Source: Alphaproteobacteria bacterium (GTDB lineage: Bacteria; Pseudomonadota; Alphaproteobacteria; CAAGCB01; CAG-977). From it: a stretch of 64,000 nt of DNA. The notes under the pieces were generated by a model. It worked only from the letters and a program-made list of their open reading frames with translations, did no database searches and was not told the origin of the DNA. This document shows, in pieces, positions 9,640-19,568 of this stretch. Within the stretch, counting starts at the first letter, position 1. Each line of letters opens with the position of its first letter. Location of the stretch: positions 1-64,000 of the forward strand of contig JAKSVT010000003.1 of the NCBI GenBank assembly GCA_024407875.1. The letters run 5' to 3'. The translations under genes were made by a program, and so were the position numbers.

Positions 9640-10986
9640 ATGGCTTCAATGAATGATATGTCAACAGGATTAGGTTGGGAAACTTTTTCTAAGGCTACTG
9701 ACTTACAAAAGCGTTTGTTGTTTACTTTGGGAGCAATGATTGTTTACCGTTTAGGTACATTTATTCCATTACCAGGAATTAATTCTAGTATTTTAAATGA
9801 TATTTTTGCTCGTCAAGCTGGAGGCATTCTCGGCATGTTTAACATGTTTACGGGTGGTGCTTTGTCTCGTATGACATTATTTGCATTGAACATTATGCCT
9901 TATATTTCAGCATCAATTATTGTTCAATTAGGTGCTTCAGTTATTCCTTCTTTAATAGCTTTAAAGAAAGAGGGAGAATCTGGTCATAATAAAATGACAC
10001 AATATACACGTTATTTAACTGTTTTGATTACTATTGTTCAAGGTTATGGCTTAGCAATGGGTTTAGAAGCTATGACAGATGCTTCAGGTGCTAGTGCAGT
10101 TATAAATCCAGGAATGTTCTTTAGATTTACAACAGTTGTATCATTATTAGGTGGTACAATGTTTATTGTTTGGTTAGGCGATCAAATTACAGCCCGTGGT
10201 GTTGGTAATGGTTCCTCATTAATCATTACAGCTGGTATCGTTGCTGGTATTCCTATGGGTTTAGCTCAAACATTTGAATTAGCACGTGCTGGTTCATTGT
10301 CAACAGGAGCTTTATTATTCTTCATTTTCATGGCATTGTGCTTAGTATATTTTGTTGTATTTATTGAACGTGCTCAACGTAGAGTATTAATTCAATATCC
10401 AAAGCGTCAAGTTAATGGTCGTGTAATGAATGGTGAAAGTTCACATATGCCATTGAAGATTAACCCTACAGGAGTTATTCCTCCAATCTTTGCAAGTTCA
10501 TTATTGCTTTTACCTATGACAATTGTAAACTTTTCTGCTCAACAAGGAAAAGGTGCTGATTGGGTTGTTTCCTTATCTTCTTTATTAGCTCATGGAACAC
10601 CATTATACTTAGCATTGTATGCAGGTTTAATTATATTCTTTACATTCTTCTATACAGCAGTTGTATTTAATCCTGAAGAAACAGCTGATAATTTGAAACG
10701 TCATGGTGGTTTTATTGCAGGAATTCGTCCAGGTAAAAGTACAGCAGATTACTTAGATTACGTTTTAACACGTTTAACAGTTATTGGATCATTATATTTA
10801 GCTGCTATTTGCTGTTTCCCAGAAGTTATGATTGCTAAATTCTCAGTACCATTTGTATTAGGTGGAACAACATTGATGATCGTTGTATCAGTTGTTATGG
10901 AGTTTGCTACACAAATTCAATCTCACTTATTAGCTTATCAATATGAATCATTAATGAAAAAAGCTAAAATTAAAGGCAGATTATAA
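9640..10986 (+). CDS. secY: Protein translocase subunit SecY
   Basis: A 448-residue SecY with about 10 transmembrane helices and the hallmarks RLGTFIPLPGI (about residue 35) and the cytoplasmic loop VYFVVFIERAQRRVLIQYPKR. It forms the channel of the Sec translocon with SecE and SecG. The frame stays open to 9526, but homologues start with a short MAS-type N-terminus, so ATG 9640 is chosen; ATG 9631 (three residues longer) is possible. It is separated from rplO by a hairpin-containing gap and followed by adk. Confidence 0.95.
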   Translation: MASMNDMSTGLGWETFSKATDLQKRLLFTLGAMIVYRLGTFIPLPGINSSILNDIFARQAGGILGMFNMFTGGALSRMTLFALNIMPYISASIIVQLGASVIPSLIALKKEGESGHNKMTQYTRYLTVLITIVQGYGLAMGLEAMTDASGASAVINPGMFFRFTTVVSLLGGTMFIVWLGDQITARGVGNGSSLIITAGIVAGIPMGLAQTFELARAGSLSTGALLFFIFMALCLVYFVVFIERAQRRVLIQYPKRQVNGRVMNGESSHMPLKINPTGVIPPIFASSLLLLPMTIVNFSAQQGKGADWVVSLSSLLAHGTPLYLALYAGLIIFFTFFYTAVVFNPEETADNLKRHGGFIAGIRPGKSTADYLDYVLTRLTVIGSLYLAAICCFPEVMIAKFSVPFVLGGTTLMIVVSVVMEFATQIQSHLLAYQYESLMKKAKIKGRL

Positions 10987-11018
10987 TATAAATCTAATAT
11001 TTTAAATGGTGGTGTAAA

Positions 11019-11681
11019 GTGATTAGTTCAGGAAAACATCTTGTATTGATGGCTCCTCCAGGTGGGGGAAAGGGAACTCAATCAAGAATTTTGCGTGAGT
11101 TATTAGGTGTTCCTCACTTATCAACTGGAGATATGTTAAGAGAAGCTGGTCGTCAAGGAACTCCTCTTGGATTGGAAGCAAAAGCTTTAATTGATAAAGG
11201 TTGCTTTGTTCCTGATGAATTAATTATTAAAGTCATTTCAGAAAGATTAGATGAAGATGATTGTAAGGAAGGCTTTATTCTTGATGGATTCCCAAGAACT
11301 TTACCACAAGCTAAGGCTTTGGATTCTTTATTGTTTGAAAAGGGCCGTAGATTAGATCACGTTATTGAAATTCAAGTTCCTGATGATTTGATTATTCAAC
11401 GTATTATTGGTAGGTTTTCTTGTGCAGACTGTGGTGCGATGTATCATGATACGTTAAAACCTACTAAAGTTATGGGAAAATGCGACGATTGTGGCGGTTC
11501 TAATTTTATAAGAAGACAAGATGATAATTGGACAACAGTTGTATCTCGTTTAAAAACGTATTATAGTATAACTACACCGGTGCTACCTTATTATGAGTAT
11601 CAAGGATTGTTAACTACAATTGATGGTACTGGTGAGGTTGATGCTGTTGCTGAAAAGTTAAAGAAAATTATAGGAATTTAA
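11019..11681 (+). CDS. adk: Adenylate kinase with a zinc-binding lid
   Basis: A 220-residue protein with a GTG start. It interconverts AMP + ATP and 2 ADP. Visible motifs are the P-loop APPGGGKGT (residues 12-20), FILDGFPRT (86-94) and a LID domain with Cys135, Cys138, Cys155 and Cys158, the CXXC-X16-CXXC zinc site known from Gram-positive and some proteobacterial enzymes. The first P-loop position is alanine (Ala12) rather than the usual glycine. It follows secY as in the standard spc order, but rpsM, rpsK, rpoA and rplQ do not follow it. Confidence 0.95.
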   Translation: MISSGKHLVLMAPPGGGKGTQSRILRELLGVPHLSTGDMLREAGRQGTPLGLEAKALIDKGCFVPDELIIKVISERLDEDDCKEGFILDGFPRTLPQAKALDSLLFEKGRRLDHVIEIQVPDDLIIQRIIGRFSCADCGAMYHDTLKPTKVMGKCDDCGGSNFIRRQDDNWTTVVSRLKTYYSITTPVLPYYEYQGLLTTIDGTGEVDAVAEKLKKIIGI

Positions 11682-11698
11682 TTAATTAGGAGGTTCAT

Positions 11699-13000
11699 AT
11701 GCCAATAATAGATGAAGCTTTCAATGCTATAAATCAACCTATTATTCCATGGGAAGAACCAAAGATTCCTTTTAAAATTGCGGATGGTGATGAACAACAT
11801 CGTTGCCGTATTGCTAAGCTTGTTAATGATGCTTATGAAAATTCTCCTATAGCTAGAGAGATTCTTGAGAGTGCTCATAAAGGAGGATTCTCTATTGCTA
11901 TGGAAAGCACACCTGGTATATGTGGGTATACGAGCAATGAAGACAAACTTATTTGTTTAAATTCAGCAATGAGTGATCATGAAAATTTTTCAACGTTAAT
12001 TCATGAAGCAAGACATGCTCAACAATTACAAGTATTTCCTGAATGCGATAAATTTGGTTCTTTTGATATAAAATCTGAGATTATGATTGAAAGAGCAACA
12101 GAAGCTGATGCTCAAGCTATCTCATTAGCAGCTTGTGCTGAAGTATATAATAAGACAGGTGATAATTCTTACATTATTGGTTTCAAAGATCATGATCCGA
12201 TAATTTCTGGTGCTTTTTTTGCTGCAGGAGAAAAAGGATCAAAAGAAGTTAGTGACAAGCAAATTCAAGCAGCTTTTAATGCTTGGTATAAAGAAACTGA
12301 AATAGTACAATCTTATGAAGAAGGCTATCTTTCTTCTCGTATGCATTATTCTATGTCGACAAAAGACTATGAGAAATATCCTTATAGCGAACATTTAGAA
12401 TCTGAGAATATTGTACAAGCAATTTGTAAAAATGGTAAAGGCGAATGCTATTGGGCAGATGATTTAACTATTTTAACAGATAGAGAAAAAACATTCGTTC
12501 ATGAAGATACTATAAAAGATATTAAAAAGTATATGAAAGCTCGTGAAAAAGACACAGGCATTGAACCTAATGAAGATTATAAAGACTTGAAGGTTTATGA
12601 TGCTTATAAATCATATTCTGAGTCATTTAATGATTTAAAACATGTATTTTCTAAAGATTATATGTCAAATTGGGGTAGAGATAAACATGAACCTATTGGT
12701 TTTGAAAAAGAAACTACACCATTTGAAGGCAAGAGATTAAATCACGTAATTAATGAACTTTGTCAAGATGAAGAAACAAAGAAGTCGTTGCAAGCAATGA
12801 AAGATGCTGGGTATAAATTGACATTTGAACCTTTGCAAAAGCCTGGCAGTTGTATTGATCCTCGTCGTAAATATGTAATTTTTGCAAACTCATGCAATGA
12901 TGAACAATTGACAAATGAATTTGTAAAACAAGCAAATGAAGTAAAGAAACAAGAGAATATTAAATCAGCTTTGTTATTAAAAGGTGCAAAGCAAAGATAG
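11699..13000 (+). CDS. Putative HEXXH metallopeptidase-like protein (paralogue A)
   Basis: A 433-residue protein with no signal peptide or membrane segment. Residues 102-106 are HEARH, a zincin HEXXH motif, in the context LIHEARHAQQ. A second conserved stretch, RATEADAQ (Glu135), lies 29 residues on, at the distance expected for a third, gluzincin-like ligand. The same two blocks occur in the proteins at 45968 and 47106. The domain resembles families annotated only as putative metallopeptidase (DUF6782-like, from memory). It sits 17 bases after adk behind an AGGAGG SD, so it probably shares the spc transcript. Activity and substrate are unknown. Confidence 0.7.
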   Translation: MPIIDEAFNAINQPIIPWEEPKIPFKIADGDEQHRCRIAKLVNDAYENSPIAREILESAHKGGFSIAMESTPGICGYTSNEDKLICLNSAMSDHENFSTLIHEARHAQQLQVFPECDKFGSFDIKSEIMIERATEADAQAISLAACAEVYNKTGDNSYIIGFKDHDPIISGAFFAAGEKGSKEVSDKQIQAAFNAWYKETEIVQSYEEGYLSSRMHYSMSTKDYEKYPYSEHLESENIVQAICKNGKGECYWADDLTILTDREKTFVHEDTIKDIKKYMKAREKDTGIEPNEDYKDLKVYDAYKSYSESFNDLKHVFSKDYMSNWGRDKHEPIGFEKETTPFEGKRLNHVINELCQDEETKKSLQAMKDAGYKLTFEPLQKPGSCIDPRRKYVIFANSCNDEQLTNEFVKQANEVKKQENIKSALLLKGAKQR

Positions 13001-13013
13001 CAGGGGATGTTTT

Positions 13014-13949
13014 ATGCATAAAACAAATCTCAAAAAGATAGTAGAAAACAAAATAAAAGAATTATTGAAAAAAATTAAGAAATTTAGAGATTCTCATCCT
13101 AATTGTCCGTGTAATGTTTGCTGTAAAGCTTGTAAAAAATTATGTGGTACAAGACTTTGTGCTGTACATCAAAAAATTAAAGATGTTTTTTCAACTTTAG
13201 TTAAGAAAGTAAATTTAAAAGAAAAAGCTAATCGTTTTTTGAAATATGTTAGCAAATTAACTGTAAAAAGTTTTTTTGAGGATGTTTATCATAAACTTAT
13301 AAGGATTTCTAAGGAACAACCAAGAACAGCGCTGTTGGTATATGTTTTGTTGTTATCAGCCTTTTTTGCAGCATTTATAGATGTTCCTTTTGCAAATTAT
13401 AGATTACATACTAAATCAACATTTTTATGGACTTCCTTAGCTTCAATAAATCCAGGATGCTGGACAATTTTGATTTTAGCTCTAATTTGGTTAGGATTAA
13501 TGATGCTAGCAGGAAGTTCCATAACTTCTACAAAATTTGAATTTTATGCTTCTAGTGTTAAAATTATAAATTATATAGGGTTTTCTGTATTATTCTGCAC
13601 TGTATTTTGTGCAATTTTAAAGTTTATTGTTGGCAGATATTCTCCTGAAATAGCGGAGCAATCATCAAAATCGTCAGGATTTACATTAAATTTTGCTAAG
13701 ACATCCTGTCCATCATATGGTGTTGCTAGTATTTTTGTTTTAGCTTTTACATTAAAAGAATTCTTTAATAAATATAATTTGTATTTATTATGTGGAGCAT
13801 CAATTATTTCATTATCATTATTGTTAGTAGCAAAATGTTATATAAGTGATGCTATATTAGGAGCTTATATTGGTTATTTATCATCAAGAGCTACAAAGTG
13901 GTTTTTTGATCAAAATAAAGAAAATTTTCCTATATTTACGAGAAAATAG
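13014..13949 (+). CDS. Degenerate PAP2-like membrane protein with an N-terminal Cys cluster
   Basis: A 311-residue protein. ATG 13014 is chosen because AGGGG lies 7 bases upstream; an earlier in-frame ATG at 12984 would overlap the previous gene. Residues 31-49 hold seven cysteines in a basic cytosolic segment. About six transmembrane helices follow, with a PAP2-like KFIVGRYSP (motif 1), SCPSYGVAS in place of PSGH (motif 2) and CYISDAILGAYIG in place of an HYxSD-type motif 3. Both catalytic histidines therefore appear to be missing, so it may be a non-catalytic relative of lipid-phosphate phosphatases. It ends 2 bases from the convergent MATE gene. Confidence 0.6.
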   Translation: MHKTNLKKIVENKIKELLKKIKKFRDSHPNCPCNVCCKACKKLCGTRLCAVHQKIKDVFSTLVKKVNLKEKANRFLKYVSKLTVKSFFEDVYHKLIRISKEQPRTALLVYVLLLSAFFAAFIDVPFANYRLHTKSTFLWTSLASINPGCWTILILALIWLGLMMLAGSSITSTKFEFYASSVKIINYIGFSVLFCTVFCAILKFIVGRYSPEIAEQSSKSSGFTLNFAKTSCPSYGVASIFVLAFTLKEFFNKYNLYLLCGASIISLSLLLVAKCYISDAILGAYIGYLSSRATKWFFDQNKENFPIFTRK

Positions 13950-13951
13950 TT

Positions 13952-15313
13952 CTATTTCTTTTTCTTTCTTAAGCTAAAGGTTAGTTGTTTTAGTGATAGG
14001 TTTTTGTACTTATAAATTAACAAAGCTAAACCTATGTTTGCTATTCCGTAAACTAACCAAAGGCCTTTTATTCCAAAAAATTTAGGCATGATGAATAAGA
14101 AAGGTATTTGTACAAACATATTAACAATAGATAGTGTTGCAGAACGTTTGCAGTTCTCTACAGATTGGAAATAGATAATACCAAGTAAGATATAACTCTC
14201 TAAAAAGATGCCTATTAAAAACAGTCTTAAACCTTCAGCTGTAGCTTTAGCTAAAGCCATATCTTCTTTGTTAAATATTAGAGCTATATCTAAAGCAAAT
14301 ATCTCAATAAGGATTATATAAATTGTATATAGAATAAATAAAAACTTTGTAGCTTGTTTATCTATTCTTCGAATATTGAAGTATTTTTGAGAACCATAAA
14401 AATAACTAAATAGTGGTTGAACACCATTTGTTGTGCCTTCTGAAATAAAGTAATATATACCAGAAACATAGTTTACAATAGTGTACGCGGCTACGTAAGT
14501 TGTTCCACCATAGCGATCAAATAATTTATTGTATAATATTCCTATTATGCTCCAATACAGTGTCATTAAAAAAGAAGAGGATCCTATTTTTATAATTCTA
14601 AAAAAATATTTGTAATCTAAAATAAAATTTGAAATAGTTAATTTGAAACTAGATTGATTAGATAAGAAATAAATGATTCCATAAATAGAAATGATAGCTT
14701 GAGAAATTATAGTTGCAATTGCAGCACCCTCAATACCTTTGCCTAATTTGGCAACAAAAATATAATCTAAACCTATATTAAATATTGATGTGAATATCAT
14801 TAAAGCTGTTGCTAAATTTGGCTTTTCATCATTACGAATAAGCATAGGGGTCATTACAGCTAAAATAGTAAATATACTATTTTTTCTAAAAATATTTATA
14901 TATGTGTCACCAAGATTAATAACGTTAGCGTTATCATTGATTTGTAATAAATTTAAATCATGTGCAAATAGTTTAATAACATGGGATAAAATTATCGCTA
15001 GAATAATAGCTACAATAAAGCCATTAAATAGGCTTTTTTTGCAGTTATCATAATTTTGTTTTCCTTTTTCTATTGAAAATATTGCACATGTACCATTTCC
15101 AATTAAAGCTCCTGTACCTAATAAAAGCCCAAAGGAAATAAAAGATATATTTACTGCAGCAAGGCCTTCTGCACCAACAAATCTTCCTACGAATATTCCA
15201 TCTACCATTACATATAGGCTATTAGCAATCATAGCCATAATAGTAGGAATGGTATATTTCCAAAATAATTTTCTAACAGGTGTTTTATCTATTAAAGAAG
15301 AAAAATTTTTCAT
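13952..15313 (-). CDS. MATE family multidrug/Na+ antiporter
   Basis: A 453-residue membrane protein with about 12 transmembrane helices. The N-terminal stretch IPTIMAMIANSLYVMVDGIFVGRFVG and the mid-protein repeat of the same pattern are typical of MATE (NorM/MepA-like) exporters, which expel cationic compounds in exchange for Na+ or H+. It is 31 bases downstream of the large Aas-like gene on the same strand, so the two may be one operon. The real substrate cannot be read from sequence. Confidence 0.85.
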   Translation of the reverse strand: MKNFSSLIDKTPVRKLFWKYTIPTIMAMIANSLYVMVDGIFVGRFVGAEGLAAVNISFISFGLLLGTGALIGNGTCAIFSIEKGKQNYDNCKKSLFNGFIVAIILAIILSHVIKLFAHDLNLLQINDNANVINLGDTYINIFRKNSIFTILAVMTPMLIRNDEKPNLATALMIFTSIFNIGLDYIFVAKLGKGIEGAAIATIISQAIISIYGIIYFLSNQSSFKLTISNFILDYKYFFRIIKIGSSSFLMTLYWSIIGILYNKLFDRYGGTTYVAAYTIVNYVSGIYYFISEGTTNGVQPLFSYFYGSQKYFNIRRIDKQATKFLFILYTIYIILIEIFALDIALIFNKEDMALAKATAEGLRLFLIGIFLESYILLGIIYFQSVENCKRSATLSIVNMFVQIPFLFIMPKFFGIKGLWLVYGIANIGLALLIYKYKNLSLKQLTFSLRKKKK

Positions 15314-15344
15314 CTTAAATACTCAAGAAAGTTTAAAAAGTAAA

Positions 15345-18300
15345 TTATTCTTCTTTAAATTTTTCTTCAGCCATCTTTGTAGCACTTACATAGTCAAATT
15401 TTCCAGTTCCTAATAAAGGAGGTTCTTTAACTACCATAATTTTTGCAGGACTTCCAAGATCGTTTAAGCCAGCAGATTTAATATGTACTTTAATTTCAGA
15501 AACGTCAGCTTTTTCACATGTTGTGATTAAAACTAATTGTTCGCCCTTCTTTGGGTCTGAAATAGCTACCACGCCATTTATAAAGCCTTCATATAATGAA
15601 TTTATTGCTTGTTCAACAGCGGTTAAAGAAATCATTTCACCACCAATTTTTGCAAAGCGTTTTGCTCTACCAAGAATAGTAATAAATCCATCGTTATCGA
15701 TATCAACGATATCTCCTGTATCATGCCATCCATCTTCAGGAGGCAATAATTTTCCAGGATTGTCGCATTTCATATATCCGCGCATAATGTTGTCGCCACG
15801 AACAAATAAACGCTTTCCGTTTTCAATTCCCGGAACTTCTTCTAATTTTGATTCCATTCCTGGTAATAAACGACCTACAGAACCTTTCTTAACATACATT
15901 GGTGTATTTACAGAAATAATTGGAGAACATTCTGTAGCGCCATAACCTTCAAGAATTCTAATACCAAATTTATCATTCCATAACTTAGCTGTTGTTTCTT
16001 TTAATTTTTCAGCACCAACAATTGCTAAACGTAATGAATAGAAGTCATAAGGGTGAGCTGAATTTGCATAACCAGCAAAAAATGTATCTGTACCACAAAT
16101 GATTGTAGCATTTGATGCATAAGCTAATTCAGGAATAACTCTGAAATGTAAAGGTGATGGATAGTAGAATGATTTCATACCAACAGATGTTGTAAATATT
16201 GTGCCAACACCTAAACCAAATGAGTGGAACATAGGTAGAGCATTGAAGAATACATCAGATGGTGTAATTCCTAAAACGCTCATAATTTGGTTTTTGTTTG
16301 CTTGGAAGTTTCTATGTGAAAGTAAAACTGCTTTAGGCATACCTTCTGATCCTGAAGTAAATAAAATTACAGCAGTGTCAGATGCTTGGCGTCTTGGTTT
16401 ACTCTTGATAAGCATTCTTATAATGCCTTTTGTTTTATCCTTAGAGTTAACGCTAGCACCAATATCTTCCATATAAAGAATTTTAATTCCAGCTTCTAAA
16501 ATAGCTTCTTCTAATTTTTCAAGTTTACCGTTTTCAATAAATTTATGAGATGTAATAACAGTTTTAATTTGAACAGTTGATATACATGATAATACTTGCT
16601 TGATACCACTAGAGAAGTTCAACATGGCAGGAACTTTATCTATACCAAACAATGAATATATTAAGACCAAGTTTGCTAATACGTTAGGCATCATAACAGC
16701 AATGTTTTCTTCTGTTGCTGGTAATGAACGTTTTAATGTTTGTCCTAATGCATAACTTTTTAGAATTAATTGACGATATGTTAATGTTTTTCTAGAAATA
16801 TCTTCTGCAATTATATGGTTTTTGCCATAAATAATTGAAGCGTTTAACATTGTTTTGAATAAGTTTTCTTCTAACTTTGCAGATGAAAACTTCATGTCGG
16901 TCATCATATTGTATAATTGTAATGAAATTTCATGTGTGCGACGACGACCTGTTAATTCAGGAGCAACGTTAAAACGTTTTGGTGGCATAATAGAGATGCT
17001 GATTTTTGGGAAAAATACAGTTTTTGTTTGATGTTTTAATAATGAAAACTTTGAATATTGGGCACCATTAATGCAGATAGGTAAAATATTTGCATTAGCT
17101 TTTTCAGCAACAACTCCAGCGCCTTCGTAAACTTTCATTAAGCCACCGTTTACGGAAACACGTTGTTCTGGGAAAATCATTACTTTTGTATTTTTCTTTA
17201 AGATATCAACTAAAGCACGCATTGTTAAGGCATTGTTCATATCTAAAGGAACTACATCAACCATTAACTTAAAGATTTTTGTAAACCAACGATCTTTCCA
17301 TTCCGGCTTAATTACAAATGTAATTTTTTCAGGCATAAAAGCACCAATTAATAAACCATCTAATAAGGAAGTGTGGTTAGCAATAATTAATACACGCTTT
17401 CCTGCTTCTTCAAAATGAGGAAGGCCTTTAACTCTTACACGATATGCAAATTCAAGTATTGTTTGAACTAAAGAACGAACTAAAGCATCTGGAATAATAG
17501 AAATATTATAAATAGAAACAATGCAGCAGAATAAAGCATAAATCATAAATATGCCTTGAATTCCGATGTCTAAACGACGGCATACTGCAAAGAATACACC
17601 CATTACTGCGATTGCACATGAGTTAATTATAGTTTGAATAGCAAATACTTGAGCTCTGTTTGCATCTGTTGTCTTTTGATTAATCATCATATTAATTGGA
17701 GCAACATACATACCGGAGCAGAATGCTAATCCAAAATAAACCATACTAAAGATTAATGGACGAGGTTGGAAAATAAAATCTCTAAATCTTACTTGAATAT
17801 CAGGCGTATTATATTTAAATGTTAATAATGTTAAGCATACAAAACATAAGGCAACTCCTAAAGCTGCTAATGGAACATATGTTGCATTGGCAATGCCTCT
17901 CATTAAGCGAGTGCAATATTTAATACCACAACCTACACCAATTGCATAAATAATTAAAAAGTAAGCAACTGCAGCTTCAGGTCTTGTAGCAAAAGTATTT
18001 CTTACAAGAGGATATACAGATAATAAAATTAATAATCCAATAGCCCAAAACCAAGATGTACCAGCAATACATCTAAAAATTAAAGGATAGTGATAAACAG
18101 TATGTAAACTTTTCTTTACAGAAGAGAATAATTCTCTATCAAATTTTAATTTTGGTTCAATTAATGAAGGTTTGTCTTCTTCTTTTTCTAATATAGATGT
18201 AAATTTAGAAATTAAATAACCGATAATAGCAAATACCATTAATACTAAAGCAGACAAGCGAACAGGAAGTAATGTACCGACGATAATTGCTAAAATGATT

Positions 18301-18749
18301 GCACAATATGTTGTCTTTCTTGTAGAAACTTTTACAGTTCTAAATGATTTTTCATCTAAATGTTCAGGATGAAATACAAAGCGAATAGGGCCATTTACGC
18401 ATGAAGTAATGCCAATTGCAATTGGTAATAAAATCATAGCTAAAGGTTGTTTTGTCATGAATAATAATCCAGCAAATACCATTATGCATAATTCTGTTAA
18501 TAAAACAGAACTTGTTGCATTAGCTCTTCCGTATCTTTTTGCTAAAACAGTAGCTCTTGCTGAAAAAATAAAGAAAGGTAGAAGAAATAATCCCGCAATA
18601 ATGTTTGCAGGAGTGCTTGAATCTTGTGTAATACGAACAGCTATTAAAGCTAATAATACAGCTTTAAATAGCCCATTTGTAAAACTATCAAGAAGCCACT
18701 TGCCAATTTTTCTCACAATTTCGTTAATTTTTGAAGAACTAAAAGACAT
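15345..18749 (-). CDS. LplT-PlsC-Aas type three-domain acyl-ACP synthetase / lysophospholipid acyltransferase
   Basis: An 1134-residue fusion. Residues 1 to about 430 are an MFS-type transporter (LplT-like, about 12 helices). About 440-640 is a PlsC acyltransferase with NHTSLLD (about 457-463) and FPEQR. About 650-1134 is an AMP-forming acyl synthetase with TSGSEGMPKAV (about 793-803), GYGATECSP (about 935) and DTGDI. In E. coli LplT flips lysophospholipid inward and Aas re-acylates it; the fusion would do both in the inner membrane. It is encoded upstream of the MATE gene and 89 bases below ctrA. Confidence 0.9.
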   Translation of the reverse strand: MSFSSSKINEIVRKIGKWLLDSFTNGLFKAVLLALIAVRITQDSSTPANIIAGLFLLPFFIFSARATVLAKRYGRANATSSVLLTELCIMVFAGLLFMTKQPLAMILLPIAIGITSCVNGPIRFVFHPEHLDEKSFRTVKVSTRKTTYCAIILAIIVGTLLPVRLSALVLMVFAIIGYLISKFTSILEKEEDKPSLIEPKLKFDRELFSSVKKSLHTVYHYPLIFRCIAGTSWFWAIGLLILLSVYPLVRNTFATRPEAAVAYFLIIYAIGVGCGIKYCTRLMRGIANATYVPLAALGVALCFVCLTLLTFKYNTPDIQVRFRDFIFQPRPLIFSMVYFGLAFCSGMYVAPINMMINQKTTDANRAQVFAIQTIINSCAIAVMGVFFAVCRRLDIGIQGIFMIYALFCCIVSIYNISIIPDALVRSLVQTILEFAYRVRVKGLPHFEEAGKRVLIIANHTSLLDGLLIGAFMPEKITFVIKPEWKDRWFTKIFKLMVDVVPLDMNNALTMRALVDILKKNTKVMIFPEQRVSVNGGLMKVYEGAGVVAEKANANILPICINGAQYSKFSLLKHQTKTVFFPKISISIMPPKRFNVAPELTGRRRTHEISLQLYNMMTDMKFSSAKLEENLFKTMLNASIIYGKNHIIAEDISRKTLTYRQLILKSYALGQTLKRSLPATEENIAVMMPNVLANLVLIYSLFGIDKVPAMLNFSSGIKQVLSCISTVQIKTVITSHKFIENGKLEKLEEAILEAGIKILYMEDIGASVNSKDKTKGIIRMLIKSKPRRQASDTAVILFTSGSEGMPKAVLLSHRNFQANKNQIMSVLGITPSDVFFNALPMFHSFGLGVGTIFTTSVGMKSFYYPSPLHFRVIPELAYASNATIICGTDTFFAGYANSAHPYDFYSLRLAIVGAEKLKETTAKLWNDKFGIRILEGYGATECSPIISVNTPMYVKKGSVGRLLPGMESKLEEVPGIENGKRLFVRGDNIMRGYMKCDNPGKLLPPEDGWHDTGDIVDIDNDGFITILGRAKRFAKIGGEMISLTAVEQAINSLYEGFINGVVAISDPKKGEQLVLITTCEKADVSEIKVHIKSAGLNDLGSPAKIMVVKEPPLLGTGKFDYVSATKMAEEKFKEE

Positions 18750-18838
18750 AACAAAACCTATCTAAATAAACAATCGTTTTAATATTAACATCGCCCCATA
18801 AATATAAGGGGCAATGTAAAATTTTTTATCAAATAAAA

Positions 18839-19525
18839 TTAACCTTCTTTTTTAGGCTCGCGGAGTACATAACCACGTCCCCAAACAGTTTCGATATAAT
18901 CATCTCCACCGGCAGCATCTTTAATTTTCTTACGTAATTTACAAATAAATACGTCAATGATTTTTAATTCTGGCTCATCCATACCATTGTATAAATGATT
19001 TAAGAACTGTTCTTTTGAAAGAGTTGTTCCTTTTGATAAGGATAATCTTTCTAAGATGCCATATTCACGGCCTGTTAAATGTAAAGGTTTCTTATTAACA
19101 TAAGCCATTCTTGTATCTAAATTAACTTCGATAGCACCTGTTTTAATGATTGATTCAGAATGTCCTTTTGAACGACGAACTAAAGCACGAATTCTTGCAA
19201 TTAATTCTTCTTTATCAAATGGCTTTGTTAAATAATCGTCGGCACCATTAGTTAAACCTTTAATTTTCTTTTCAACTGATGATAAGCCTGACAAAATTAA
19301 AACTGGTGTTTGGATTTTTGATGCACGTAATCCTTTTAATACTTCATATCCATCAATATCTGGCAACATCAAATCCAAAATTATAATATCATAATCATAA
19401 ATTTTACCGATTTCTAAACCGTCTTCTCCTAAAACGGTAGCATCGACAACCATATTTTCCTTTTTTAAGACCGCTTCTATAGTTTTGGAAGTAGCTTGAT
19501 CGTCTTCAACTAATAAAACACGCAT
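18839..19525 (-). CDS. ctrA: Cell-cycle response regulator CtrA
   Basis: A 228-residue OmpR-type regulator nearly collinear with Caulobacter CtrA. The receiver has Asp51 as phospho-acceptor ([10 protein letters not shown]) and the TKPF lysine. The winged helix contains [19 protein letters not shown] and the ending [15 protein letters not shown], almost diagnostic for CtrA. In alphaproteobacteria it is phosphorylated through CckA-ChpT and controls flagellar and division genes. The C-terminus is KKEG, not the Ala-Ala end needed for ClpXP turnover in Caulobacter. It is divergent from fliI; the 213-base gap contains a candidate CtrA box. Confidence 0.95.
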   Translation of the reverse strand: MRVLLVEDDQATSKTIEAVLKKENMVVDATVLGEDGLEIGKIYDYDIIILDLMLPDIDGYEVLKGLRASKIQTPVLILSGLSSVEKKIKGLTNGADDYLTKPFDKEELIARIRALVRRSKGHSESIIKTGAIEVNLDTRMAYVNKKPLHLTGREYGILERLSLSKGTTLSKEQFLNHLYNGMDEPELKIIDVFICKLRKKIKDAAGGDDYIETVWGRGYVLREPKKEG

Positions 19526-19568
19526 ATATTGGTCCCCTTTATTTAATATTTAGGATGGTTAATAAAAA

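Noticed and set aside
18794-18820. GCCCC/GGGGC inverted repeat between the Aas-like gene and ctrA, considered as a ctrA terminator
   Set aside because: Only five pairs, a large loop and no T-run on either strand.
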